Positions 20,810 to 31,139 of a stretch of DNA of 64,000 nucleotides are shown in pieces. The DNA is from Varanus komodoensis (Eukaryota; Chordata; Lepidosauria; Squamata; Varanidae). The translations under genes were made by a program, and so were the position numbers. The first letter of the stretch is position 1. Each line of letters opens with the position of its first letter. The stretch covers positions 54,221,162 through 54,285,161 of the forward strand of contig NW_025335568.1 in assembly GCF_004798865.1 (NCBI RefSeq), written 5' to 3'. The notes beneath the pieces are model-generated. The model was not told where the DNA came from. It saw only the letters and a list, made by a program, of their open reading frames with translations, and did no database searches.

Positions 20810-21030
20810 TCTTCTGCACGAGGTGAAGACTTTCCTCAATAGATGACGGCATCTATTGAATTCCAATGCATCAGTTGGACTGTTTATAGGCATCACTGAT
20901 GTTTTAGGTGGGATTTGAAGGTGGATTATGGCAGTGCTTAGTGATTCTAGTGTAGTGTTTTTAGCTGATTGATTTTTGAATGATTTAATTTTGCTGTAAG
21001 ATGCCATTATTCGTTTAAGAAAGGCATCTA
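20810..21030 (+). mobile_element. CR1/L2-group LINE, second part after the SINE
   Basis: Starts with codons reading LLHEVKTFLNR and a stop at 20815-20842, the equivalent of 'SFRRQLKTFLF' at the end of CR1/L2-group ORF2. It continues as T/G-rich 3' untranslated sequence (GTTTTTAGCTGATTGATTTT). It completes the element that starts at 20480. Confidence 0.6.
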
Positions 21031-21051
21031 GGCAATTATAAGAATACATCT

Positions 21052-21121
21052 ACTTCCATGTTTGAGGAGCCTATCAGCAAAGTGTTCTTCCAAAGCAGGG
21101 GGCTCCTCAAACCATGGAAGT
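21052..21121. repeat. Hairpin-forming inverted repeat
   Basis: The left arm ACTTCCATGTTTGAGGAGCC (21052-21071) and the right arm GGCTCCTCAAACCATGGAAG plus T (21101-21121) pair over 20 bp with one extra base, around a 29-base loop. There is no obvious transposon context. RNA from either strand could form a strong stem-loop. Confidence 0.8.
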
Positions 21122-21875
21122 GGAGGGCAATTTCAGGCCATCAGTTTAATTTTCCCACAATGCTTTAGAGAAGCCAAGGCAGCATTACTCTGGAGCATTC
21201 TGGGACAGCATGACTGAACCAGCCAGCTCTTCAGATGAAGGGACCAGGGAAGGCATCAACACCAGCAAGGCCCACCAGGGTGTAGTTTCCTGTGAGATCT
21301 GATTTTGATGCCAGGTCTACTTCAGGAATGATGTCAGGCTGGCCCCCAAATCAGAGAGTCAAAGCACTGGCATGTGTCATTTTTCATGAATACAAAGCAT
21401 TTCACAAAACAGACTGTTTAAGCACATAATGCAATACACGATAACATGAAGGCAATTCTGATGGCCATTATTTTAGGGACCAGACAGATACACAAACTGC
21501 ACAAAGTTAAAATCTGGTTGGACTGGACAAGCATCAGTTTGTGTTCATCCCCAGCAGAACTTCCCATTCTTGCCTTCTGGAACAATCAACCCATCCCTTA
21601 GTTTTGACTCCAAATGAAAATGAACCTACCATCTCTTTTCTTTCATTTATTTCTAAGCTACTCTTCTAAAAACTACAGGGGATACAAGGCTAGCAATGGG
21701 GTGGGGAGGAATGAGCTATTATGCTCACCCCATGCACCCCCCCCCATTAGTAACAAATGCAGTCATATTTCAAAATACACTTTGCTGATCAAGTAAGAAC
21801 ATGATTAAAACAGCAGAAAAAACTAACAACAAAACAGCAACAATAGCAATCATATCAGGAGAAGGTCACAGTGAC
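21122..21875. other. No feature recognised
   Basis: Unclassified, with a C10 run near 21738. Confidence 0.3.
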
Positions 21876-21879
21876 ATAC

Positions 21880-21998
21880 TACATTTTCAAGGACTTCCTA
21901 AAAGGCTGCAGTTTTGGAGTGTGGGAAACTCCTAATGGCAACTTATTCCAGAGGCATGGGGCCAATACAGAGAAGGCCCTCTCACCCATTTAACTGTT
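21880..21998 (-). mobile_element. CR1/L2-group LINE remnant, part 1
   Basis: Contains TTCAAGGACTTCCTAAAAGG, then GCAACTTATTCCAGAGGCAT, GGGGCCAATACAG and AGAAGGCCCTCTCACCC. This corresponds to the 'ATTCCATAGATGGGCGCCACCGCAGAGAAAGCC' region of the LINE at 55000-56190, in the same inverted orientation. Confidence 0.5.
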
Positions 21999-21999
21999 C

Positions 22000-22545
22000 T
22001 CTGTAGAGATAGGGTTCATTTTTTTCTAAACACAGTATTCCCAGATAGAAAGTTCAGACTCACAATGTGAACTAAACAGAGAAAGAGAGGGGTTAAAATG
22101 CAGCACAGAAATGTCAAGGTTAACAGGGAAGATTTGTCAGACAGTTCCTGAGAACCAGATCTCCTTAGGATGTGGGCAGGGAGAGACACTGTACAGCAGA
22201 GAGGAAGAGTGATGTGAGCTCATTAATCCAGTGAAATAGATCAAGCCAAACAAACAGGCCAATTAAGTAACATCAGCCTTCCTGCCTTTTGGCCCACAAG
22301 TAGCATAAACCTCCCTGAGGGGCGATCCAGGCCTTTTGGAAAAAGAAGAGTATGTCTTCAGTTTGGAACCAATGCTTCACGAGGCAAGAGCTGCTCCCAA
22401 AAACCAGTGCCTCTGATCAGTGCTGCTTAAGCACCATGTTCTTCTGAAATACCCTGTGCCCTAGAAGCTGTCTAGCTCAGATAAAGGGCTGAGATCTGCA
22501 GGAAAGGGAACTGGGGAGAGACATGCTTACGACTCTCTCACAGTG
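22000..22545. other. Unassigned; probably an insertion in a LINE
   Basis: This 545-bp piece separates two parts of what looks like one LINE remnant, and AGAAGG-CCTCTC occurs at both junctions (21980 and 22555). The intervening DNA is not a family that I recognise. Confidence 0.35.
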
Positions 22546-22800
22546 GACAAATGAGAAGGGCCTCTCCTGCTGATCTTAAAGTGTGGGCAGGCAGATAGGG
22601 ATGAAGTTGGTCCTGCAAGTCATTGGCTCTCAAACTATTTATGGCTTTAAGGATCAAAACCGGTGCTATTAGGCCCATAAATACACTGGTCACCTGTGTG
22701 GTTGGCTCGGTAGAGACATTATGTTGGCCACATTCTGCACCAGCTGAAGTTTCTGAACCATCTGTAGCACACTGCAAAAGCCCCACCTGGATGTGATGAG
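22546..22800 (-). mobile_element. CR1/L2-group LINE remnant, part 2
   Basis: Contains GAGAAGGGCCTCTCCTGCTG, CAAACTATTTATGGCTTTAA, CACATTCTGCACCAGCTGAA and GTTTCTGAACCATCTG, which match phrase by phrase the ORF2 C-terminal region at 55250-55570 (CCATTTAGGGCTTGATAGGT, CTATTCTGCACCAACTGAAG). Confidence 0.6.
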
Positions 22801-25110
22801 TGCATGGATTTGACTGGGAGAGGAACTGGAGTTCACAGTTTCATCCCTCCAGGCTCAGGGGCTTGAGTGCTTAGCAATAAAGATCTGGGTCTGAATCCTT
22901 ATGTATTCAACAGTGCTAGTGATGAGTTAGAAGTCCCACCTTTCTTTTAATGACTGGCTCTTCAGCTTTCAGTTATATGGTGCACAGGCACAACACAGTT
23001 TTAAATTTCCGTTTTTTCCAGGCTGCAGTAGCTAGTAAATTGGGCTAATGCAGAGAAAAAATGGTCTCAAGAACTGTTTGATAAGAAAGCCCACATCTCA
23101 AGAAAGATAAGAAGAACTTGAGGCTTTAAAAGGGAGGAAGAGAAACTGACAGATTCATCTGTTACTAGACTACTGTCATAACAGACATGGAAGGGACCAT
23201 GGAAATGATCTAGCAGAATGTTGTTTCTTCTTCTTTCCAATAATACACCAATGGTGCGCCCGTACCACAAGGGGCTACTAGGCTGGGGTCAGATGGTGCT
23301 CCTGGTGTAAGGAGAGCTTTGGCTATGGAATGGCACAGAAATGAAATCATTATTTATAGTAAGGAGCCTGGTGCAGGAATGAAATCCTTACCAGGTCTTT
23401 TGTCCTAGTGAAATCATTGTGCTGGAGTCAAAATGATTCTGACTTAGTATAACTGTTCATAGGATTAGGAAGATCTCTTCGCATTCACCATCTCTTTCTT
23501 TCTGACAAGCACACACTCTGCAGATGTAAAACCCAGACCTCACGGTGTGCTATTCAGTGTGAATCCCTCTCATAGCAAATCCATGAGCACAGTCATAGCC
23601 ATTGGACAAATGGTTCAGAGAATTTCTCATTAGTCTCAAAAGAATCAGGACTCCTTGATCCAGGACTATATTGCCAAATAGCATATTTATATAAATAAAA
23701 TAAACTTGAGAACTAAAAAACAACATTCCTCTCCCCACCGAAACAACTTAGTCTTGACTTCTGAAAGAGACACTCACTGTTCCTTTATACTAAATGTATG
23801 ATTGCTTCCATCAAGCTGTTTATTTTAAAAAGATTGCCTAATTTTGTTTCACAGTGGTGAGTCCAGGCACAATAAAATAATCATACAATTCTAATTCGCA
23901 AACATGTGCAGGTTTCTTAACAGAAGGACTGAAATCTCATTAGCATTTTGTATCTGGAAACAAGGATGTTTATTTTCATCTTGTGCTCCTACTAGCAGGG
24001 TTCTCCCATAATATATGATATACTTTCCCTTGTGGCAAAACATCATTATCTGTAATTATTTTATTTGTAATATTCACTGCTAAGGAGTTTAGCCTGATGT
24101 GCCATAAGAACTGAAGTGTTTTCTTTAACGTCATAAACATTTGTGTGGGACAAGGTTATTCAAATGGCTGAAGAAAGTGACTGATGGCCAAACATTTTGG
24201 CAAATGTGCCATAAATAAAATTGAAAGTACGTGATTGAACCACATGCCCTTCTAGTGCACCTTCTCATTCACTCTCTCCCTCTCTCAATCTCTCTCCATC
24301 TCCTGTTCAAAGTCTTGCGTTGAATCTTCTGAGTCAGTAAATAAGTGCAATGCAGTGCTAGAGAAACAGACAACAGTGTAAACTGAGCTTTGTAAGAGCA
24401 GGGGCCAGGCTAAGTGAGGTGTGACGCAAGCTTGCAGTCCCAAGTACCATTTTTAGCACCCATGCCATACGTGGTCCATGTGTGGGCAAGCAGCATCAAA
24501 ATGATGTACTTACAGATCATAGTACTGTATGATATGACATGGGTCAACATTTGTCAAAATTAAACCTAGCTAAGTCTGGTTGATTTCCCTGGGGCACTCA
24601 CCCCGTGCTTAACTCATGTGCTGTCACTGAAATCAATGGCTTTTAACAATGCCTGACTTCTGCTTAGATGACCCCTGAGGCTTTCCTCAGACTGAGCCTA
24701 ATTGTCTAGGTCACTGGGATCCGAAAGAGTCTCAAAGACCCCCATTGGATTACTGGACTTACTGGAGGCTAGCATTGGATCCTGATTTGTACTGAATCAA
24801 CTGCACCAGTGGAGGTAGACTTCCCAGCCACCTCCTTCCCCCAGCAGCCCTTTTAGCCCCTGAATTATGCTACACAGCCAGGAGAGCCTAGTGAATGGGG
24901 AGAAATGATGTGAGTGAAATCCTGAAAAATCAAAAAGAAGAACCTGGGGCAGGTGCAGCCTATCCTCTTATGGAAGGTCCCTTCCTCTCACAGGAAGCAA
25001 ATTCTAGATCCTTTCCTACCCAACTCTTGCTTTTCCAGGCACAGGAGCAAGGCCAGTAGGGAAGGATGGCAAAAACTAGGCGTCACCCCATTTTAAAAAA
25101 GGGCTCATTT
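22801..25110. other. No confident feature
   Basis: About 2.3 kb of mostly AT-rich, unique-looking sequence. A short phrase GAGCTTTGGCTATGGAATGG at 23311-23330 resembles a LINE 3' end. No exon or RNA gene recognised. Confidence 0.35.
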
Positions 25111-25125
25111 AAAAAAGTCCTTCTG
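25111..25125. repeat. Target-site duplication, left copy (L1)
   Basis: AAAAAAGTCCTTCTG occurs here and again at 28278-28292, exactly flanking the L1. The two copies are identical over 15 bp. Confidence 0.85.
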
Positions 25126-25153
25126 GAAAGGGACAGTAAAAACTCCCAGATGG

Positions 25154-25459
25154 GTGTTAAACAAAACCTTATTAAAGGATAAAAAAATCAAAGAAGAGAT
25201 AGATAAGGAAATGGAAATATTTTTTCAAATCAATAAAACTGAAGAAACATCTGTGCAAAATGTTTGGGATACAGCTAAAGCCTATGTTAGAGCGCTGATA
25301 ACAAAATACCCAGCAAAAATAAATAAAATGAGAAAGCAGGAACAATCTAAATTAGTACAGGAACTGATGAAGCTTGAACAGGAGCTACAGGAAGACCCAT
25401 CTAAAAAAGACACAAGTGAATATTCTAAAACACAAACTGAACCTCTTGGATACAAATGA
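25154..25459 (+). pseudogene. ORF2: L1 ORF2: end of endonuclease and linker
   Basis: Reads MLNKTLLKDKKIKEEIDKEM, then EIFFQINKTEETSVQNVWDT and KAYVRALI. This matches the conserved 'RLNESLLKD...EIKEYFEINETEETSPQILWDTFKAV' region of vertebrate L1 ORF2 between endonuclease and reverse transcriptase. The catalytic endonuclease residues lie upstream of the truncation and are absent. The frame ends at a TGA at 25457-25459, and coding resemblance continues in other frames. Confidence 0.85.
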
Positions 25460-25627
25460 ACTTACCAAGCAAATGAAACTGACTAAACAGATTTTTTTCA
25501 AAATGCTAATAAACCAGGGAGATGGTTAGCTTATAAAGTAAAGAAGGAAAGAGAGAAGAGATTAATATATAAACTGAAGGATGGAGAAGGACGACTGCAA
25601 GTACAAAGCACACAAATTAAGAAAATA

Positions 25628-26701
25628 GTGGAAGACTCCTTTGCAAAGTTGTGCCAGAATAAAGAGATCTCAATTGAGAAAGTTAATGAGTATATCCGAA
25701 AGGGAAAATTACCAAAGCTACCAGAGAAATACCAAAAAGTGTTAAATGAAGAAGTAGCAACGATAGAAATAACTGAGGCAATCAAGAGACAAAAGAATGA
25801 CAAAACTCCAGGCCCAGATGGGTTACCAGCAGAGTTCTATAAAACTTTCAAAGGAATCCTGTCTAACACAGCATTGCTAGATGCTAAAATACCAAATACT
25901 TGGACAGAGGCAAATATTACACTAACACCGAAAGAAGATACGGACTTGACACAGATCCAGAACTATAGACCTATATCACTATTAAATGTGGATTTCAAAA
26001 TTTTTGCCTCTGTAAGGGCAGAAAGACTAAAGAAGTATCTAACAGACTTCATACATCCAGACCAAAATGGCTTTTTACCTAAAAGACAAATGAGGAATAA
26101 TATGAGAATCATCTTGGACATTTTAGAGTATTATGAGGTACATTCTGAAAAATCAATGGCGTTATTATTCATGGATGCACAGAAGGCCTTTGACAATGTC
26201 AACTGGCAATTTATGAAGCAACAACTAGTTCAAATCGAGTTTGGTGAAAAATTTATTAATGCAATATTAAGCATTTATCCAAAACAGTATGCTAGGATTA
26301 TAATAAATGGAGAATTTATAAATACTATAGACATACAAAAGGGCACAAGACAAGGATGCCCTTTGTCACCACTGCTGTTTATATTGATCTTCGAAGTGTT
26401 AAATAGAAATATTAGAGATGATATGGACATTAAGGGCACTAGAATTAGAGATGAAAGCTATAAATTGCAAGCATTTGCAGACAATTTAGTTTTTATAATT
26501 GAGGAATCCTTGGTAACAGTGTCTAAATTTCTACAAAAGATCGAAGAATATGGTGATGTTACTGGGATGAAAATAAATAGAGACAAGACAAAATTGTTAG
26601 TAAAAAATCTTACATTGGAGCAGAGAAAAACCCTGGCAGAACAAGTAGATCTTCAAATTGTTAAAAAGGTTAAATATTTGGGGAACTTTTCTTACAGCTA
26701 A
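25628..26701 (+). pseudogene. ORF2: L1 ORF2: reverse transcriptase domain
   Basis: A 357-codon open stretch. In order: PGPDGLPAEFYK (residues about 62-73), YRPISLLNVDFKIFASV (about 113-129), the motif-A segment FMDAQKAFDNVNW (about 181-193), GTRQGCPLSPLLFI (motif B), LQAFADNLVFI (motif C) and GMKINRDKTKLL. Motif C is normally FADD in L1; here the second catalytic aspartate is asparagine (FADN), so polymerase activity would be expected to be lost even without the other breaks. Motif A keeps its aspartate. The frame ends with a stop just after VKYLGNFSYS, and homology goes on in the next frame from 26658. Confidence 0.92.
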
Positions 26702-28134
26702 GTGTACTACATTGAAAGGAAATAATTATGATAAGCTATTTAAGGAAATTAAGAGTGATTTGGAAAAATGGGCTAATTTGCAATTATCTTTGTTGGGAAG
26801 AAGAGCACTAGCTAAAATGAGCATATTGCCAAAGCTTTTGTCTTTATTAAACAAAAAATTCTTTGAGGATTTAAATACCCAAATCTAGAGGTTCAAATGG
26901 AAAAAGAAAAAACCAAGGATTAAATTAAAAATGCTTCAGGAGGCGAAAGGGAATGGGGGTTTTGGTCTCCCTGACTGGATGCTGTATTATCAAGCTTCTG
27001 TGTTAACGTGGCTAAAAGAATGGACAACTTTAAGACATAAGAGAATCTTGTATCTCGAAGGGCGTGACTTGCAAAGGGGTTGGCACACTTATATGTGGTA
27101 CGAAAAGGGTAAGGTACAAAAACAAAAGTGAAAGGTAAGTGAAACAAAAGTGGTTGTTTCTTAAATCATTGTATTAGGAAATCGTTAATGTTGGTGTGGG
27201 AAAAGTTAAAGACAAAACTGTATACTAAATTACCAAGATGGCTTTCACCTATGGAAGCTCTTGTATATCTAAATGCATTGAATTTTGATACGATCGTGAG
27301 ATATGATGATATTTTGGATAATGATGGAGGATTAAAATTGAATCAAGAAATACAAGAACAAGGAATTAATATTTCTTGGTGGCACAAGGTTCAAATGCAA
27401 TTGAGATATGCTAAAGACTATAGAATGTGGGGCTTTTATAAGGAGCCAACAGCATTTGATCACGTGATTCTTAAATCAGATGAGAAAATGATTAAAAGAT
27501 TGTGTAACTTCCTATTAGGTAGGAGAATGGAAGATGAACAGGTTAAGGAAACTATGATAATGTGGGTGCAAAACTTTGGATATAATATTGAGTTAGAGAA
27601 ATGGCAAAAGCTGTGGAAAAGAAATATTAAAGTAACATTAGCAACTTCATATAAAGAAAACCTACATAAAATGTTTTATAGATGGTATCTGTCACCAAAT
27701 AGGTTAGCTAAGATGTTTCCAAATATGTCAAATGGATGTTGGAAGTGTAAGCACAAATCGGGTACTTTTTATCATATGTGAAGGACATGTGATAAGGCAA
27801 AAAAATATTGGATTAAAATACACAAATGGCTTGAGGAAATGTTACAAAAACCTTTAACGTTTAAACCTGAAGTTTTTTATTAGGCATTGTACCTGATGAT
27901 GTTGGTAAACAAGCAAGGTATTTGATTCTGTATGTAACTACTGCGGCGAGGATTGCATTTGCCCAACGCTGGAAGAGTGAAGAGCCACCTAACGATGAAC
28001 TGATTCTAAAAAAGATCTTGAACTATGCGGAAATGGACAGATTGACTTTGTCCCTGAAGGAGAAAGAAGATACAGATTTCTTTCAAACCTGGGTCTCTTT
28101 TTATCATTGGCTAGAGAAACGGGACTACACATAG
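26658..28134 (+). pseudogene. ORF2: L1 ORF2: C-terminal region in several frames
   Basis: Open segments 26658-26888, 26931-27131, 27188-27781 and 27922-28134 continue ORF2 downstream of the reverse transcriptase. Recognisable pieces are LLGRRALAKMSILPKLL, GGFGLPDWMLYYQASVLTWL and the cysteine-rich CWKCKHKSGTFYHM near 27740. The usual tryptophan codon after HM is a TGA. Downstream come AARIAFAQRW, LSLKEKEDTDFFQTW and a final YHWLEKRDYT with a stop at 28132. At least four interruptions separate the pieces. Confidence 0.85.
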
Positions 28135-28277
28135 ACTTAAATATGTTTATAGTTTAACATAAAAAGAAAAAATGTGGGGGGCTGACCCAGTAGATCTGAT
28201 GTTTTCGATGATTGATGCTTTTTAGGTTTTTTTTTTTTTTTGGTTAGGTATATTTTAAGAATAAAAGTTATTAAAAA

Positions 28278-28292
28278 AAAAAAGTCCTTCTG
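28278..28292. repeat. Target-site duplication, right copy (L1)
   Basis: Second copy of AAAAAAGTCCTTCTG, directly after the L1 poly-A tail. The A residues of tail and target merge, so the exact boundary is uncertain by a few bases. Confidence 0.85.
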
Positions 28293-28654
28293 CTCCGCAC
28301 TTGAGCAAAAATACAGTTGTGGGGATTTTTCTTGGCTCTTGGCAGGAGCTTCTGTTTCCCTCCTGGGTAGCCGGAGGGAAGAGGGTGGGCTGTTCTCATC
28401 TGTCAGACTGGGCTTTGGATTTTGCTTTCTGTGCCAAGTCACGGGACACTGTTGTAAGCCACAGGGTCTGATCCACGACCCCTGTATTCCCTGAATGTAT
28501 GGGAAATTACAGAACAGGCAAGACAAGTTTTGTACCCAAATGCAAATGCTGGGGCTCAGCTGCACTTGCATTGTCTTCCACAAAATAAATTTCAGACATT
28601 TCACATCAGTGCTAAGATGAGACCCTAATGAGATATTTTTCAGTTTCCTGAAAC
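28293..28654. other. No feature recognised
   Basis: Short stretch between the L1 and the mariner-like element, with no repeat or exon that I can support. Confidence 0.3.
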
Positions 28655-28656
28655 TA

Positions 28657-29366
28657 CAGTGGTACCTTGGCTCACAAACGCCTTGGTTCACAAACAAAGT
28701 GGGTCATGGACAAAAATTTCTGAAAAACATTGACTAGGTTGTGAACATTGCTTTGAGTGGCGACCAAGATCGCAGCCATCTCTCCCTCCCCCCCCGAGTG
28801 GGGAGATGGCCACGATCCCAGTTGCTTTCATGCAGGGAAGGCATGCCTGATCAGAGGTGTGCTGCTGCAGGAAAGACAGGAGCAGCAAAGCAGAGCCACG
28901 GGGGAGATGGCTGAGATTCCGCCTGTCTTTCCTGCAGGAGCGCGCCTCTGATCAGGCACCCCTTCCCTGCACGAACAGAACTGCGATTGCGGCCACCTCC
29001 GGACCCCCAGTGCACCGTTTGCGCCCATCTCTCCTTCCCCCAGTGCGCCCACAATCACGCCCGTCTCTCCCCCCCACCCCCCCGGTGCGCTGGGATAACG
29101 GGTGCGTGCAGGGATGACAGGCATGATCTTGGTCATGCTGGGGGTCGGGGAGAGGGCCGCACTTGTGCTTGGGGGTGGGGGGGGAGATGGCCGCAATCTT
29201 TGTTGTTGTCACTTTGCTTCACATTTTTCTGATTTAAAAAATGGTTACAGAAAGATTAATCTTATTTACATTGAACCTTATGGGGAAATTTAACTTGGCT
29301 CATGACCAATTTGGGTCATGACCAGAGTCCTGGAACGGATTAAGTTCGTGAGCCAAGGTACCACTG
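28657..29366 (+). mobile_element. Tc1/mariner-like non-autonomous element, copy 1
   Basis: A 710-bp element starting CAGTGGTACCTTGG and ending CCAAGGTACCACTG, flanked by TA on both sides (28655-28656 and 29367-29368) as Tc1/mariner/pogo elements are. Subterminal sequence repeats the TGGTTCACAAACA / TTGGGTCATGACC theme. The interior is GC-rich and carries CCATCTCTCCCTCCCCCC-type units and a 49-bp inverted repeat. I see no transposase reading frame, so mobilisation would have needed an enzyme in trans. The copy at 32772 is the same family in the opposite orientation. Confidence 0.85.
28832..28970. repeat. 49-bp inverted repeat inside the mariner-like element
   Basis: The arm 28832-28880 (starts GCAGGGAAGGCATGCCTGAT, ends GGAAAGACAGG) is the reverse complement of 28922-28970 (starts CCTGTCTTTCCTGCAGGAGC, ends TTCCCTGC) at 44 of 49 positions, with a 41-base loop. 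A transcript would fold into a long stem. Confidence 0.85.
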
Positions 29367-29538
29367 TATGTCCAGTTGGTGCAGAACTTCCATGAAGCTG
29401 AGTTAACTTTATTCAGGCGGCCATCTTTACTTTTGCTTTGATAACAGAAGCTCCAACCAGACCTTCACCAGTTGAAGTTTCATTGCATGGAGATTGCAGT
29501 GATGGAGACCAATTTTATCTGGTGACAACTGGCAACTG

Positions 29539-29742
29539 CAGCCAGTGTGATGCAGTGGTTAAGAGTGCGGGAGATCTGGGTCCAAACAGAGCTCACTCAG
29601 TGACTCTGGGCCAGGCACAGACTCTCATTCCAGCCAACTTCACAAGGTTGTCATTATGAAGATAAAAGAGAGAGGAGGAGAATAATGTGAGCAGTGAGGA
29701 CGTTCCTGAAAGGAAAAAAAAAGTGGGGCACAAATAAATAAC
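29539..29742 (+). mobile_element. tRNA-derived SINE, degraded
   Basis: Family of 3245: GCAGCCAGTGTGATGCAGTG and GTTAAGAGTGCGGG in the head, CAGTGACTCTGGGCCAGGCA and GACTCTCATTCCAGCC in the body, CACAAGGTTGTCATTATG and GAGGAGAATAATGTGAG further down, then an A-rich tail near 29715-29740. Confidence 0.8.
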
Positions 29743-29795
29743 TGCCTAAAAGTTAAACAAACAAATTTTTTAAATATATAAATCCATTTATGAGT

Positions 29796-30055
29796 GCCCT
29801 GGTGGTTCAGAAGTAGAATTCTCACTTGCCACATGGGAGGCCCAAGATCAATTCCTGGCCAATGCAATCTTTCCTTTGGCGGAGGAGGAGCCTCAGAGGC
29901 AGAGCTGGTGATTTGCCTACTGAGGGTCCTAAGTGTGTTCCCGGAATATCCAGGCAAAGGTGGAGAGAATCCTGCTTAGAACCCTGGAGAGCAACTGCCA
30001 GTCCGGGTCGATGTTATAGCTGCCTCCACTTTTGCTAAGCTGGAAAGATGCAGGT
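29796..30055 (+). mobile_element. SINE with a tRNA-Gly(GCC)-like head
   Basis: 29796-29866 is 71 bp and matches vertebrate tRNA-Gly(GCC) along its full length with roughly ten differences: GGTGGTTCAG..GTAGAATTCTC, an anticodon loop TTGCCACA with GCC preserved, AGATCAATTCC over the B box, and TGGCCAATGCA at the 3' end (CCA not attached). Downstream sequence includes GAACCCTGGAGAGCAACTGC and CAGTCCGGGTCGATG, the body phrase of the second SINE family (19205, 45090). I read this as a tRNA-Gly-headed SINE. A decayed tRNA gene next to an older SINE body is the alternative. Confidence 0.65.
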
Positions 30056-30169
30056 CTGCAGCCGGATGGGTGACTGCATGTAGAAGTGGAGCAGGGGGTT
30101 CAACCTGAGGCCCCTTCCAACTGCTCTGTTCAAATACATGGGTTGAAACACAGTGATTTGTTTGTCTCA

Positions 30170-30337
30170 TTGATATGCTGCTTTTTTCTTCCAACAAAAA
30201 ACCTGTGGTAGGTTGGGCTGAGAATCTGTGACTGGCCCAAAGTCACCTATTGTTGGCTCCATGGCATAGTGGGGACGAGAACCCCAGTTGCCTGAGTCCC
30301 AAACCTGCACTCTTAACTGCTACACCAGTGACGCTCT
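30170..30337 (-). mobile_element. tRNA-derived SINE, degraded, tail shortened
   Basis: Reverse-complement match to the 3245 family: GTAGGTTGGGCTGAGAATCT, GACTGGCCCAAAGTCACC, GGCTCCATGGCATAGTGG, CTTAACTGCTACACCAGTGA. The LINE-like tail is mostly missing. Confidence 0.8.
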
Positions 30338-30339
30338 GG

Positions 30340-31090
30340 ATTACAGACTTCTTGGTTTAAAAAATATTGGGAATACTGTGATGGAAAATATATATTTCAG
30401 GGGGAAACGTGGAACATTTAGATGCATGTTTGTGTACAAGTTTAGAAAGCAGTTGGTAGAAAATGACAGAATGGATTTAAGATTAAACACACATGAAACT
30501 AACTTGGATCAGATTGCCTCTAAATGGAATCCTACACATGTACAGTCAGAACTGTCAATGAATTCAATTTCGCTTACCTACCAGGTAAGTAGGGTTGGAC
30601 TGCAGTCATTTTTTCCCTTTACACAATGTATGTCTCACCTTTTCTCCACTGGGATGACCAAAGTGAATGGCAAGTGCAATTCCAAATTGATGGCTGATTA
30701 CGAATTGGCCCCACATTGGGGAGACTTGTTTTACTAGTTCCACAGACAATTTACAATGCCATTTTTCTCAGTCTACCGAACAACAAATATGCTCTCCTAT
30801 GCCACAGGGGAGCCTCATATGAGCTTGCTTCTGGTCCTCTTATGTAAAAAAAAAAAAGGAATTGTTTTAAACTAAAGGCACTGGGTTGAATATATATTTA
30901 TGAATTGAGCAGACCCACTGAAATTGAGGGAACACTTCAGTTCTAATGAATTTAAGTTTTCGTGATTTCAGTGAACTGATATGATTGTTAGACTGGACGC
31001 AAAACAATAATGTTCATGTTTCTAACTTGATTATTCCAACTTTACCACTATTATTATCAGGGATAGTAGTAGTTGTAATAATGATGATGA
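30340..31090. other. No confident feature
   Basis: A plus-strand open frame at 30288-30737 (149 codons) begins inside the inverted SINE and shows no family. An A12 run lies at 30846. Confidence 0.35.
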
Positions 31091-31095
31091 TGAAG

Positions 31096-31096
31096 A

Positions 31097-31136
<40 letters not shown>
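31096..31136 (+). repeat. (AAT)n microsatellite
   Basis: About thirteen copies of AAT, preceded by a short GAT run at 31079-31092. Confidence 0.95.
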
Positions 31137-31139
31137 CCA

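Larger units (their letters stand above)
25126..28277 (+). mobile_element. L1 LINE, 5'-truncated, about 3.15 kb
   Basis: A plus-strand L1 retrotransposon that lacks its 5' untranslated region, ORF1 and most of the ORF2 endonuclease domain. It keeps the end of the endonuclease, the reverse transcriptase, the C-terminal cysteine-rich region, a short 3' untranslated region with AATAAA (28260) and a poly-A tail running into the duplicated target. A perfect 15-bp target duplication with an A-rich start fits target-primed reverse transcription at a TTTT/AA-type site. It is broken by several frameshifts and stops. It is the youngest-looking large insertion in the window. Confidence 0.92.

Noticed and set aside
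28137-28697. 186-codon minus-strand frame
   Set aside because: It spans the L1 3' end, poly-A tail, duplicated target and part of the mariner-like element in antisense, so it cannot be one gene.
29796-29866. Functional tRNA-Gly gene
   Set aside because: About ten differences from tRNA-Gly(GCC), including changes in the D and T regions, with a SINE body downstream.
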